Source: Hamiltosporidium tvaerminnensis (lineage: Eukaryota > Microsporidia > Dubosqiidae). From it: a DNA stretch of 64,000 bases. Shown here in pieces: positions 36,662 to 48,244 of this stretch. Every line of letters starts with the position of its first letter. The stretch's first letter is position 1. A program made the position numbers and the translations under genes. The notes beneath the pieces were generated by a model. It was given only the letters and a program-made list of their open reading frames with translations, did not search any database and had not been told where the DNA came from. Location: NCBI GenBank assembly GCA_022605425.2, contig CM061251.1, positions 341,001 through 405,000 on the forward strand, in the 5' to 3' direction.

Positions 36662-39600
36662 TTAAGAACTACCATCACTTATATCCCTCTCAATACTCTC
36701 CCCTACATCATTAACACACACTCTAATACCATCTACCTCATCAATATACTGTCCTTCTATCCTATCAACACTCTCTACTCTTACCACTTCCTTTACTAAC
36801 TTACTTATCACCCATAAATAACCTTCTACCCATTTATTTTCACCACATAACACCCCTACACTACACATCCTTATACCACTACTGTTAACTATACTTCTTA
36901 TTCTTTTAACAACTTCAACCATACTAGTAAATCCTAAATCATAACACCCTTTACGTATAGGAAAATCAGAAACACATATACTAATAGGTGTTAAGTCAGT
37001 CACCATATTTGTAAGAGAAGATATATCAGTATTAAAGGGGTGTTGTTTATTAGGTAAGTCGTTAACAGGGTGTAAAGTATTAGTACTGTTGTTAACGGGG
37101 TGTAAAGTATCGGTATTGTTCATAACACCCTCTTTACTACTACTGTTACTAGCACCCTCTTTACTACTATTGTTACTAACACCCTCTTTACTACTATTGT
37201 TACTAGCACCCTCTTTACTACTATTGTTACTAACACCCCCTACTATCTCTTTATTACTAACACCCCCTACTATCTCTTTACTACTCCTGTTATTAACACC
37301 CCCTACCATATCCAATCCACCATCACCCTCTTTATCACCCCCTCTTATATACTTCCCTTTAACCTCTTCATACCTCCCTACCATCTTCTGATATATCTCT
37401 TCACTTATAAAAGGCATTACAGTACTAAACATCTTTAAAATATCATAAAACACAGACACTAACACTACAACATACTCTCTTTCCTTTCTAACCTTACATA
37501 ACTCTATAAACACATCACAAAAGTCATAAATAAAATACTTATGAATAGAACTACAAACACCCATAAAATTATAAGAAGTAATACACTTAACATACTCTTC
37601 AATACATATATTTCTCTTTTCATATATCCATTGTAATATAAGGTCATACTCTATAGCACTATTAAGAATATTACTGTTATTCATAATAAAGTACATAGTA
37701 TTAGTTATATTATTAGTATTAGGGTTAGTGGTAGTGGTATTAGGGTTAGTAGTAGTTGTATTAGGGTTATTATTGTTAGTGGTAGTTCTATTAGGGTTAT
37801 TATTGTTAGTGGTAGTTGTACTAGAGTTGTTATTGTTAGTGTTAGTTGTATTAGGGTTAGTGGTAGTTGTAGTGGTATTGTTACTTTTGTTCTTATCACT
37901 AACACCCTCCAACCTATTACTATCCAACCTATTACTATCCAACCTATTACTATCTAGCCCACTACCCAACCTATTACTATCCAACCTATTACTATCCAAC
38001 CTATTACTATCTAACCTATTACTATCTAACCCACTACCCAACCTATTACTACCCAACCTATTACTATCTAACCTACTACATCCCAACCCACTACCCAACC
38101 TATCCTTATCATTAACACACATCTCCATAAACTTATAGGCATTCCATATCTTATTACACATCTTTCTATACCCTTCTATCCTTAACACATCTAAATTAAC
38201 ATCCTTAACACCACTACAATAACAACACAACCCAAACCTTAAAGCATCTGCTCCACACTCACCTATTCCTCTAGGAAAATCTATTCTTAAAGCTTCTATA
38301 CCTCTTTTAATCTCCTTATCACTCATATTACTATTACTAACACGTAATACTAACTTATCTATACTTATACCTTCTATAACATCTATAGGGTCTATAACAT
38401 TACCTACACTCTTACTCATCTTCTTACCATGACTGTCTCTTATCAGTCCATGTAATAATATTTTATTAAAAGGTATTTTATTGGTTAATTCTATACCTAA
38501 CATTACCATCCTAGCAACCCAAAAGAATAAAATATCAGAACCTGTCTCTAATACTGAGGTAGGATAGAAATAAGAATAATCTTTTGTATTATCAGGCCAA
38601 CCCATAACAGTAAAAGGCCATAAACCAGAAGAGAACCAAGTATCAAGAACATCATCATCCTGTACGAGATTGATATTAGGGTGTGTGTTATTATCATTAG
38701 GGATAGGGATATTAGGGATAGTGGTATGTATGTTAGTACTATCAGGGTTAGTACTATCATGGTTATTATTATCAGGGCTATTATCAGAGTTAGTACTATC
38801 CTTAACATGCTTAATATCCTTATTAATATTACTATTGTTATCCTTAATACTACCATCCTTATTATTACTATTGTTATCCTTATTATCCCAACTACTACCC
38901 CCACCACTACTACTACCCCCACCACTAGTACTACCCCCACTACTACTATCACCCCTATTATACCTGCTCATGTAATTCTTCATTGCCTCATCCTTGTCCT
39001 TTCCTACTACCCATCCTTGTCTAACATTATCAACATAAACTCTATAAGCAGGTACTCTATGTCCCCATACAAGTTGTCTACTTAAACACCAGTCACGTAT
39101 ATTTTCTAACCATTTAAACCATCTGTTTTTACACTCATCAGGTATAATTTCTATTTGGTTGGTTGTTACTGCTTGTATGGCTTTTTGTGCCATGTTGTTA
39201 CATTTAAGCCACCATTGTTTCTTAAGTATTGGTTCTATTATATCATTACTACGTGAACAGAATGGTAGGGTGTATGTATGTGGTTCTTCTTTTTTTAGGA
39301 GGTTTATGTTTTTTAGGTGGGTTAATATTTTTGTACGGGCGATAAATCTTTTAAGGCCATTAATAGATTTAAGGAAGTGTATATTGGGTGTGATGTTGGG
39401 TGTGGTAGTAGCGTTATCACCCTGTTGTATATTAGTAGTAGTATTATCACCCTGTTGTTTATTAGTAGTAGTATTATCACCCTGTTGTTTATTAGTAGTA
39501 GTATTATCACCCTGTTGTTTATTAGTACTAGTATTAACACCCTGTTGTACATTAGTACTAGTATTATCACCCTGTTGTATATTAGTACTAGCGTTATCAC

Positions 39601-41340
39601 CCTGTTGTTTATTAGTAGTAGTATTATCACCCTGTTGTTTATTAGTACTAGTATTAACACCCTGTTGTCATTGTACTGTTTATCCCCTGTTGTTATTAGT
39701 ACTAGCGTTAACACCCTGTTGTTTATTAGTACTAGTATTAACACCCTGTTGTATATTAGTACTAGTATTAACACCCTGTTGTACATTAGTACTAGTATTA
39801 TCACCCTGTTGTATATTAGTACTAGCGTTAACACCCTGTTGTTTATTAGTACTAGTATTAACACCCTGTTGTATATTAGTACTAGTATTAACACCCTCTA
39901 TAATATTACTCTCGCTGCTATCACCCCCCATCTTACCCACCCCTCTATCCACCCTATCGTTACTACTTTCTATTTCCTTTATAATATCTGTTATTTCTAT
40001 ATTATTATCTTCATTTAACACCCTTATAATATCAAGATTATACTTACGTGACAATTCAAAATCATTAAAGTCATGTGCAGGTGTTATTTTAAGTACACCT
40101 GTTCCAATATCAAGAGTAGCTTGTTCATCAAATATAATTGGTATTATTTTACCTGTTAAAGGGTTTATAGCCTTTTTACCTTTAAGGTGTGTTAATGAAG
40201 GGTTAGCACATAAAGCAGTATCACCTAATATTGTCTCTGGTCTTGTAGTAGCTATAGTTATATAAGTGGTGTTGTTATTAGTATTCGTATTCTTATTGGT
40301 ATTAGTGTTGTTATTAGATGGGTTAGAGGGGGTATTAATAGAAAGGTTACTAAAGGGGTGTTGTATATCAGTACTGTTACTAACCCTTTTATAATTATCT
40401 TTGCTAATATCTATATTACTCTTATTAATATCTTTATTACTCTTATAACTATTCTTATAACTTCCTTATAACTATCCTTATCACTAACAATATCTTTACT
40501 AATATCTATCACATCATTACCCTTACTAATATCTATCACACCACTACCCTCTTCACTACCTATCACACTACACTCGGTAATAGGATAGTCTATGTAGTAC
40601 ATTATACCAAATAAATACTCCCCTTTATCTACCTTAATAACAGTATTAGGTGTTACTTCTCTATTATCTACTTCTAAGTCAGAAATAGAAGTGTGTAAAG
40701 CACCACACCAATTAACAAGTCTATTATCTCTATAAATAAGATTTTTATTATAAAGAATTATAAAAGAATGAATAACTGCCTTATTAATAGAAGAATCCAT
40801 TGTAAACTTTTGTCTGGAAAAGTCTAAAGAAGCTCCTATACGTTTTATTTGACTGTAAATACGTGTTTGGTATAAAGAAGTGTGTTGGTATAACAAATTG
40901 AGTTTTTCTTTTTTAGAAAGTAAATTTAAATGAATATTTTGTAATAAAAGGTTTTTCTCAATAACAGTTTGTGTTGCTATTCCTGCATGGTCAGTGCCTG
41001 GTAAATAAAGGGTGGGTATTTTGTTCATACGGTAATATCTTATAAGAATATCTTGTAATGCTAACATCATGGTGTGTCCTATATGAAGAGAACCTGTTAC
41101 GTTGGGTGGTGGTAGTATTATGGTGAATGGTTTTTTTGTGGTGGTTATTTGTGGAGTGAAGAGGTTGTGGTGTTGCCAGAATGAGAACCAGTGTTTCTCG
41201 GTGGTTAGTGGGTTGTATTGGGTGGATTGTGATTTTGTTGGTGGTTTTTGTTTTTGTGGATTGTGGTGTGGTTTTGAGTGGAATTTTTGTAATTTTTCTT
41301 GTTTTTTTTGTAGTTTTTTAGATTTTCTATCAAGAGACAT
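36662..41340 (-). CDS. VAS1: Valyl-tRNA synthetase with large insertions, frame interrupted
   Basis: Class I synthetase that charges tRNA-Val. Starting at 41340: a Lys-rich tail, PPPNVTGSLHIGHTMM (HIGH at residues 86-89), LPGTDHAGIATQTVIEKNLL, and NWCGALHTSISDLEV. The CP1 editing domain follows (ITIATTRPETILGDTALCAN, then TPAHDFNDFE), then DTWFSSGLWPF, the signature GKKMSKSVGNVIDP (KMSKS at about 38408-38422) and the anticodon-binding region. If joined, the reading length is about 1,560 codons, against about 900-1,260 in relatives; the excess is low-complexity insertions. The frame shifts at about 40,455-40,470, and two in-frame stops lie at 39680-39682 (TAA) and 39668-39670 (TGA), inside a 30-bp repeat. 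All catalytic motifs remain, so assembly errors in repeats or a recent pseudogene are the main options. ACCC directly precedes the ATG. Confidence 0.9.
37040..37300 (-). repeat. Coding repeat SNNSSKEG in valyl-tRNA synthetase
   Basis: A 24-bp unit encoding SNNSSKEG (variants with GV and GA) occurs about five times, preceded by a related VGGVSNKEI unit and followed by an 8-11-residue unit around NTDTLHPVN. It lies in the C-terminal, anticodon-binding part. Confidence 0.8.
37690..37890 (-). repeat. Asn/Thr-rich repeat in valyl-tRNA synthetase
   Basis: Minus-strand codons ACT, ACC and AAT/AAC dominate, giving TTTNPNTTT-type units, with a unit of about 18-39 bp containing AATACAACTACC-like blocks. 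No structured domain is expected here. Confidence 0.75.
37905..38107 (-). repeat. 15-bp repeat encoding (D/G)SNRL in valyl-tRNA synthetase
   Basis: The plus strand shows CAACCTATTACTATC in about 13 near-exact units, some shortened to CCCACTACC. Translated, it is a chain of DSNRL and GSNRL/GSGL units after the CVNDKDRLGS segment that follows the catalytic domain. Confidence 0.85.
38666..38953 (-). repeat. Gly/Ser- and Asn/Asp-rich insertion in valyl-tRNA synthetase
   Basis: About 95 residues between RYNRGD and the conserved DDDVLDTWFSSGLWPF: a Gly-Ser tract (SSGGSTSGGGSSSGGG), then Asn/Asp/Lys-rich sequence, then short TNPDSTN units. It sits right before a conserved block of the catalytic domain, probably as a surface loop. 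Confidence 0.8.
39409..39898 (-). repeat. 30-bp repeat encoding (V/D)N(T/A)(S/T)TN(K/I/V)QQG
   Basis: About 16 units of 30 bp on the minus strand (for example GTTAATACTAGTACTAATAA plus ACAACAGG), placed in the editing domain after the TPAHD motif. Because 30 is a multiple of three, the other frames are open too. One unit junction at 39660-39690 is irregular and creates the two in-frame stops. Confidence 0.9.
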
Positions 41341-41343
41341 GGG
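41341..41343 (-). promoter_or_regulatory. CCC motif before valyl-tRNA synthetase
   Basis: The minus strand reads ACTGTAACCC directly followed by the ATG at 41340, the closest spacing seen among the genes with this motif in the window. Confidence 0.6.
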
Positions 41344-41400
41344 TTACAGTAATATAAAGTATTATAGTGGTAGGGTGTGTTGTGTGGATAGGGTGTGGTA

Positions 41401-41500
41401 GTGTGGATAGTAGTAGTAAGGATAGTAGTAGTAAGGATAGTAGTAGTAAGGATAGTAGTAGTAAGGATAGTAGTAGTAAGGATAGTAGTAGTAAGGATAT
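41401..41500 (+). repeat. 15-bp minisatellite
   Basis: GGATAGTAGTAGTAA repeated about six times almost perfectly, 60-160 bp upstream of the valyl-tRNA synthetase start. It overlaps the likely promoter region of that gene. Confidence 0.92.
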
Positions 41501-41997
41501 ATGTTTAATATCAAAGAATAGAAAATAATAAGGAAATATAAAGCTAATAAAAAAGGGAAATAAAGATAATAAAGATAAAGAAAAATAAGAAAGATAAAGA
41601 AATAATAGTAAAAGGAAAGAAATACAGATAAGAAATATAAAGAAAAGAAATACAAAGGAAAGAAATATAAAGAAAAGAAATACAAAGAACATAATAGATA
41701 ATAATGTTATATACTTACTATTCTATTTACTATTCTACTTACTCTTCTACTCCTTATTATCTCTTTCTAGTATTTTATTGTCTTTACTCTTCTATTTACT
41801 ATTCTATTTACTCTTCTATTTACTATTACTTACTCTTCTATTTACTCTTCTATTCCTTATTATCTCTTTCTAGTATTTTATTGTCTTTACAATTCTATTT
41901 ACTAATCTTAGATATTTAAGATTTTTAAATACTTTTTAATAGATTCTTAAATATTTTATATTTTATAGTGTTATTGTTGTTAGAGGTGGAGGGAGAA
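41501..41997. other. Purine tract followed by pyrimidine tract
   Basis: About 41,510-41,700 on the plus strand is A/G-rich (AAAGAAAAGAAATACAAAGG-like repeats). From 41,704 to 41,900 it switches to T/C-rich, with repeated CTATTTACTCTTCTATTTAC and a duplicated block CTTATTATCTCTTTCTAGTA (41754 and 41856). No gene supported; the open frames here are low-complexity. Confidence 0.6.
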
Positions 41998-42714
41998 TAA
42001 CCACATAAAAAACTTTCTGCTTGGCAATGAGTGTGTGAAACTGGTGTGAGAATTATTGTTTGAATTTTTAGTTGGAATAAAACCACACTACATCTTCGGT
42101 TGTTCCATGGGAGTTGTTATGAGGAGGAGAGGTCTAAGAAATGGAGAAACTTTTTCTACAAATTTATTTGTAGTTTTTTATGTAAGCAGATTGCAGACCG
42201 CAGCTTAACATGTAGGTAATTGCCATGTAAAAGCATGGAAACCTAGCCTTGCTCACTCGGGTTAGAAGACTTAGCGCCTGGGAGATACAAAACAAAAAAC
42301 CATTTAAAGCCAGGAAAGCTAAGTAGCAGGTTATACCTGTTGGTATGACATTGCACTGTCTAGGTGGACCCCATGTAAATCTCTGAAATATATCTTAGCT
42401 AGAAGTTTATTGGGTTCGGAAAGTGTAGAGTAAGTGGGAATGCTGCATAGTCTTGGGGGAGCCTAGGGGGGGCTTCGGCCTTCGATCAACACCATGCAAC
42501 GAACATTAACGAACTCCGGGCAACTGCCTCGCCTAGTAATTAGGTTCTACACACCTGGTAGATGAAAGCTTTGGGACGTAGGTATCGCAGGGGTTAGTGA
42601 TGGAGTGTTGGGGTAGCAGTCATTTATGTTAAACCTAGAACTGCGTTAATTTCATGAAAACAAATATACCGCTTGTCACTGTTTTAAAAAGATGTGATAT
42701 TTTTCAATAAAGTT
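41998..42714 (+). repeat. R1 interspersed repeat, copy C
   Basis: About 717 bp, nearly full-length and very similar to copy B (6204-6919), with scattered substitutions. It starts AACCACATAAAAAACTTTCT and ends around CAATAAAG. It lies between the synthetase upstream region and arm 2 of the inverted duplication, with about 315 bp of AT-rich DNA before the arm. Confidence 0.87.
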
Positions 42715-43029
42715 ATATTCTTATGATTGAATAAAAAAATAAAAGTTGATAAAATAGGAATAGAATAGTAATTTATTTATGGATTAAATCAAAAATTAAT
42801 TGATTGAAATAAAATAAGAATAAATTAATTGAAGGGAAATAGGAATAAATTAATTGATAAAATAGGAGTTGAATAGTAATTTATTTATGAATTAAAATAG
42901 GAATAGGAATAAGAATTTATTGATTGAAATAAGAATTAATTATTTGATGGATAGAACATGTACCATTCATATTGTTGAGAACTACACTTATATCTATAAA
43001 TATACCTTATTTGATATTTATAGTATTAA

Positions 43030-46000
43030 TAGTTTCTAATCAATACTTAAATTATTAGATCTTTTTATTCGTAATTTATATATCAGACTCTCTAAATAAA
43101 TATTATATAAACATTCTTTCAGATATTCACTCTCACTTGTACATGTTTATTTACAAGTTATGGTTAACATTTGCTTTTGATTATTTTCGAAGTGTTTAAT
43201 TTATTCTGAAATAAAAAAATATCTTTTAAGGATTCAACCACATTTTGTTTTGTAATATTATATTTAAATCTGTTTAAGACGTACAGATGTATAGGTTTTA
43301 CTTTTGATGATGTTTTTTATATCTATTCTAATAATATTTTAAATTCAATCTTATGTACTACAGATTAGCTAGAATTAGATAGACGGATACATTTTTTTTA
43401 TATCTCAGATCATAACATAGTCATATTGTGACATAATATGGAATTTACCTTGAAATATTATTTTGTTTTTTTCATACAACTGAAGAGTCACTTTAAAGCT
43501 ATTTTTTTATTATTTCATACAAATTTGAACCGAATTTCTTTTCTTTTATATAAAATTTGTGATTAACTTATAAAATTTTTGTTGCAAAGTATTTGTCTTT
43601 ATAATATATTTGGATAAAGAAAGCCATATAAAGTAAAACGTGGGTATTCATTGTTTCACAGTATAATTTATTCTCCTAATCGAAATTTCCTTATTTATTC
43701 TAAATCTATAAAAAGATTGAATTATTTTGAATTATTGTAAATTATTATTAAATATGTTTTCATATACGAATAAACATATGTCTGATTCAATATATACTAA
43801 CTACGTGTGATATAAAAATCTGTAATGGTATTGAGAATTAATATTAAGAAGATTTAAGTATAATTACAAACGATTTGAAAATGGAAACTACTTTCAGCTT
43901 CATTGGAATTAAAAAATCAAAATTAATCATAAATAAATTGTGGTCAATAAAAATTTACAGTCTATCCTTGTGATCTAACAACAAAAAATGAAATCTAGCT
44001 TGTTGAACCAAAAATAACACTTTAAACAATTTATAAGCGATATTACATATTCATCATCAATTGAAATATATTTCAGAAGTTTAATTTACTATTATAAAAT
44101 GTTAAATAATATATTTGATTTTTTTGAATTTATTAGCTTCAGATTTGTTAGTTTCATCAATATCTAAATATGGCTCTATGTAATATTTAAGAATCGTTTA
44201 AAAATTTAAAAAAGAAACAAATTTATTTATCAACATATTCATTGTTACTTATTTGTAGTTTTACTTTATAATTTATTTGCTGGATAAACATCTAGAATTT
44301 GTTCAACTATTATGTGTTAAAAAAGAGGCAGAAAATGAGGAATTCAATGAATAGATAAATATTTTAGTGTATTGTAAGCATTAAGTCTTTTTTTAATATT
44401 TTATTCAATGTATAAAATCCTGAAATAATTGAAAAGTACCAATGTTTTTGTAAAAAAATCATTTCTTTAAAATAATTTTTCGATTTAGTTATGATTTTTA
44501 GATTATCAAATCGTTGTATTTTGATATCATCGAATCAAAAAAATATATTTAGTGAAATATTAATTTATCTTTGTAGTTTGAGAATTTATTAAACTTAGTT
44601 TTTTCAGTCATAAAAAAAATAATTTCTATTTAAGATATTTTAAAATATGATAAGAAAAATATTTGGCAGGTTTAATATCTAATTTATTAAAAAGTATTAA
44701 TCTTACAGTATAGAAATAAACATAAATGGAAAATTAAAATAAAGTGAAAATATACTGAAAAACATTTTTATTTATTATTTGGATGTGCGGCATTTAAAAG
44801 ATCGATCGGTACCTCTTCAAAATCAGATTCAAATAACAGTTTTATAAAATCTATCTGTTTATCAATCATAGTTAAGTCAAAAGGTTTGAAATCAGGAAAT
44901 AAAGTAGGTGTAAAGATTTTTACAAGATTTTCCATTGTCATCTTGTTATAATCTTTATAATTTTCTATCTCTCGAAACATTCTTCTTAAATACAACAACA
45001 ACTCTCGTTCCATATCGTCTAAACAAAATATCGTATATATAACTATTTCTTCAATTGATTTCGCATTTCTAGAGCCTTTAAATGTTTCTAGTAGCTCTTT
45101 ACAAATAAATTCTGGAACCAACCCATTTAAAACATCTCTAATATATGCCTTAAATATACTGGCATTATCATGTATTGTATATTCTGATGTTTTATACCCA
45201 CAATTTTCTTTTAGAGAATATGGGACTGATTTATACAGACTACTCCTTCCCGAAATCCTAAAAATCCCCTCCGTTTTAATACCCTCTTTCAGAATATAAT
45301 CCCCAACATTATAAATAAAGGGATTTATATCCTTCTTATTAGCCACTTCACTACGTTTTTTTCCCATAAAAAAACCTTTTATCATGTTAATTATGCAGCC
45401 ACAGCTTTTTTTTGGCTTTTCGCGAAGCATATATCTACAATATTTTTTTAAACTTTCTTTTTCATCGTTTGAAAGCTTTGAATAGTATATTTTGTTTTCG
45501 GGCTTGAATTCCAACGCTTTTATTGGCTTTTTATATTGTATTCTATCATTTTTTTGAATATTTTGCACAGTGATCTTATTTTTTTGATCAATATTGGTGC
45601 GGCTGTAAGTTTTTTCAATAAGAGCGTACAAATAATTGTTATTTATATTATATTTGAAAACTAATGGCTCTCTTTTTACAATTTGAAAGCACGAATTTGT
45701 ATTTTTACACTCTTTTCTTACTTGTGAGTGATTCTCTATGTGGCACTGCAAATGCCTATATACCGGTAAGATATTTTGTTGTTTGCTGGAAGTCTTTTTT
45801 AGATTAGACATCAATTGCAACAACTCACTTGATGTAAAAGGTGTTTCTTTGGTTTTATTGTGTTTTTTCTCAGCATTGAATTTACTTTGAACAACTTGAA
45901 AGTTCTTTATCTTCCCAATCATATTGTTTACAAATATTTTTGTTTAAATATTATGTTTATCAAACAAATTTCATTCCGAAACAAATTTTTAATAAATTTC

Positions 46001-47373
46001 ATTTCATTTTGTGTAAACACAAAGATTAAATTCACAAGGTTTCTTTTTTAGATAAATTAAAAGAGGTATTTACTTAAAAAAAAAATTATAGATAATTATT
46101 TGTAAGTAAAATTCAAGTCTAAATTTTATTTAATTCTAAAAAAAAGATTTTAATTAGCCTTGATTATATCCAATTATATTAAAAAGAAAATCAATAATAT
46201 CAATAATCAAAATACTCTTTTTTTACAATTATTTACATTGCAAATCGATTTTATTCTTCTTTTACTTTTATTTTTTATAGGTCATAACAAGACGATTAAA
46301 CGATTAAAGTTTAATTTAGATTAATTAAATCTAAATTTAAATTAAATATCGTTTTTAATGTTTTTTTCTTAAATCATTTATCACTTTGCTTTCTTGATAA
46401 TAAAAATAATTCTGAATAAACCCATTCATGTATTTAATTTTAAATACAGAAATTATTAATTAGAAATTCAAATGCAAAGTAAAAAATTGATATAACTTGC
46501 TAAAATATACAGAATAATAGAAATATTTATATTATATTTATAGAAGAGTTGAAGTATTCTTGATATTCATTGTATTGAAGAAAGATAAATTATTTTTTTA
46601 ATAAAATTAACCTGAATGTATATATTTTACATACAGTTAAAAGGATTTTTATTCTTTACTGATTAATAATTGCTCCGAAGCAGACATATTGGAATACCCT
46701 ATATAGGTTTAGTCATTAATTTATTTAGTATTTAATACTTACATTATTTACGATTTCTATATAATGTTTAACCACTCCACATATTTTTCTTCTTATAAAT
46801 CTTTTCTAATCTTTCAAGTAAATTTATACTTATATTTCAATACATTTCCTATTTAAAATGGTCTTTTAATTAGAAATATATATTTATCAAAACAACTAAA
46901 ATTATAATTTTTTTATAAAAGTTTATTATAAACTATATTTATACAACCGAATATAAATACATCTCTAAGGATCAAATTTCTATGAAATTACTCTGTTTAA
47001 TTCTTAGAGATTTCCTCAATTTAGGGTTAGTTTATTTACAGAAATTCTATTTTAGAATTCTTTAAGATTCATCATATTTTTCTATTTCATAATTTCATGT
47101 ATTGCTGCACCTTTGCCTTGTCTATATATTCTTTGATCGATGACCATGTACATTTAAATAATTATAATCCCATCGTGAAATAAATATAGATAGTTTAAGA
47201 TATATTTATGTGGCAACTAATATAAATTATTTATAAGTTTTCTTTAAAATATATTCTAGATAAGGAATATAGGTGTTTTTTAAATTAGAAATAACATGCA
47301 TCTATCTCTTGTATATCAATTACTGATACTTTTGAGTTAATTCTCTCTTGTTTTTTCTTAAAATTAATCTTTG
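43030..47373 (-). repeat. Inverted segmental duplication, arm 2
   Basis: Reverse-complement copy of 11358-15700. It carries the intact RhoGAP gene at 44768-45922 and long noncoding flanks on both sides. Outside the RhoGAP gene no other gene is visible in it. Confidence 0.88.
44768..45922 (-). CDS. RhoGAP-domain protein, 384 aa
   Basis: GTPase-activating protein for a Rho-family GTPase, expected in the cytoplasm. The N-terminal half (1-170) is basic, without a recognised domain. Residues 172-180 hold a Cys pair (SCGC). The RhoGAP domain spans about 199-375: NPFIYNVGDYILKEG, the Arg-finger motif EGIFRISG with Arg 222, KAYIRDVLNGLVPEFICKEL, a helix with LLLYLRRMFREIENYKDYNK, and MTMENLVKIFTPTLFP, which corresponds to the family's MTxxNLAxxFxPxL. 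The usual second conserved Lys region is less clear, so activity is probable, not certain. The frame is intact, unlike its copy at 12803 and the relic at 31895. No CCC motif lies just before the ATG. Microsporidia have few Rho GTPases, and the local multiplication is unusual. Confidence 0.88.
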   Translation of the reverse strand: MIGKIKNFQVVQSKFNAEKKHNKTKETPFTSSELLQLMSNLKKTSSKQQNILPVYRHLQCHIENHSQVRKECKNTNSCFQIVKREPLVFKYNINNNYLYALIEKTYSRTNIDQKNKITVQNIQKNDRIQYKKPIKALEFKPENKIYYSKLSNDEKESLKKYCRYMLREKPKKSCGCIINMIKGFFMGKKRSEVANKKDINPFIYNVGDYILKEGIKTEGIFRISGRSSLYKSVPYSLKENCGYKTSEYTIHDNASIFKAYIRDVLNGLVPEFICKELLETFKGSRNAKSIEEIVIYTIFCLDDMERELLLYLRRMFREIENYKDYNKMTMENLVKIFTPTLFPDFKPFDLTMIDKQIDFIKLLFESDFEEVPIDLLNAAHPNNK

Positions 47374-48244
47374 TATAGAATGCCTGAAATGTTTTGTCAA
47401 GTTTTTTTAATTTATATCAGAAGAAATATGAAATAAAAATATCATTCGACTGCTAAAATTTATTTATGATAGTCAATACAAACAGTTCGATAATCAAGTT
47501 AAGAAATATGATAAAAATGTATGTAGACTAAAGAAATATTTATAAATAAAAAAATAACGTTCCAAGTGATAAGAAAGTTATTATGAATGAATAAAAAAAT
47601 TAAAAAGAAATAAATAATAGCAAATATTGTCGTATTTGTGTCGCACTTTGTACATTTCTTACTTTAAAAATGAAGTTAAAATGTGCTTTACGCTCCCAAT
47701 AACAATTGACTAAATTTTAGGGCTCATGTTTTTTTCGATCGCAAGACTTGGCGGGAATGATTATCTACCGGGCCAAAAAACATGTTTATCATAATTTCCT
47801 GCTAAATACAAAAAATGAGGAATAAATTAACAATTGCAAAAATTTTCGAAATAAAAAATAATTTAAAAAATGGAACAATTATGTGTGTTAAACAAAGTTT
47901 CTAAAAAACAATTTTTTAAAACCGGAGAGGCAATTAAACTTGTTTTGAAAGATTTTACTTTTCAAAATTAAAATCGAGTTATAAGCAATCGAAATGATAT
48001 TATAGCATGTTGAAGAATGTTTGAAAAGCTTTATTTTCAAAATATATTGGCATTACTGCAATATTTTGTTCGATCTCGATCAGATATATAAGTTTGAGCG
48101 TGAAAACATCGAAAATACACTTTCGACGACATGACTTTCTAATGCTACGACTCTTTATAATAGCTAGGTTTCTTCGTGTTATAATAGCAAGTAAGCCCTG
48201 GTATTGCGTTTAGATTGTTTTCATAGACATATAAAAACCTAAAG
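47374..48244. other. Gene-free region
   Basis: AT-rich, with a slightly GC-richer patch near 47725-47785 (GACTTGGCGGGAATG, ACCGGGCC). It may be part of the same dead retroelement as the integrase trace just downstream, but no motif was found. Confidence 0.4.

Noticed and set aside
37089-38975. Plus-strand Leu/Ser-rich open frames opposite valyl-tRNA synthetase
   Set aside because: They are antisense shadows of the low-complexity codons of the synthetase.
39159-40265. 368-codon plus-strand frame opposite the synthetase editing domain
   Set aside because: It consists of the antisense of the 30-bp repeat and conserved editing-domain codons; the real frame is on the minus strand.
41330-41692. 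Phe/Leu/Tyr-rich minus-strand frames upstream of the synthetase
   Set aside because: They are translations of the purine tract and the 15-bp minisatellite.
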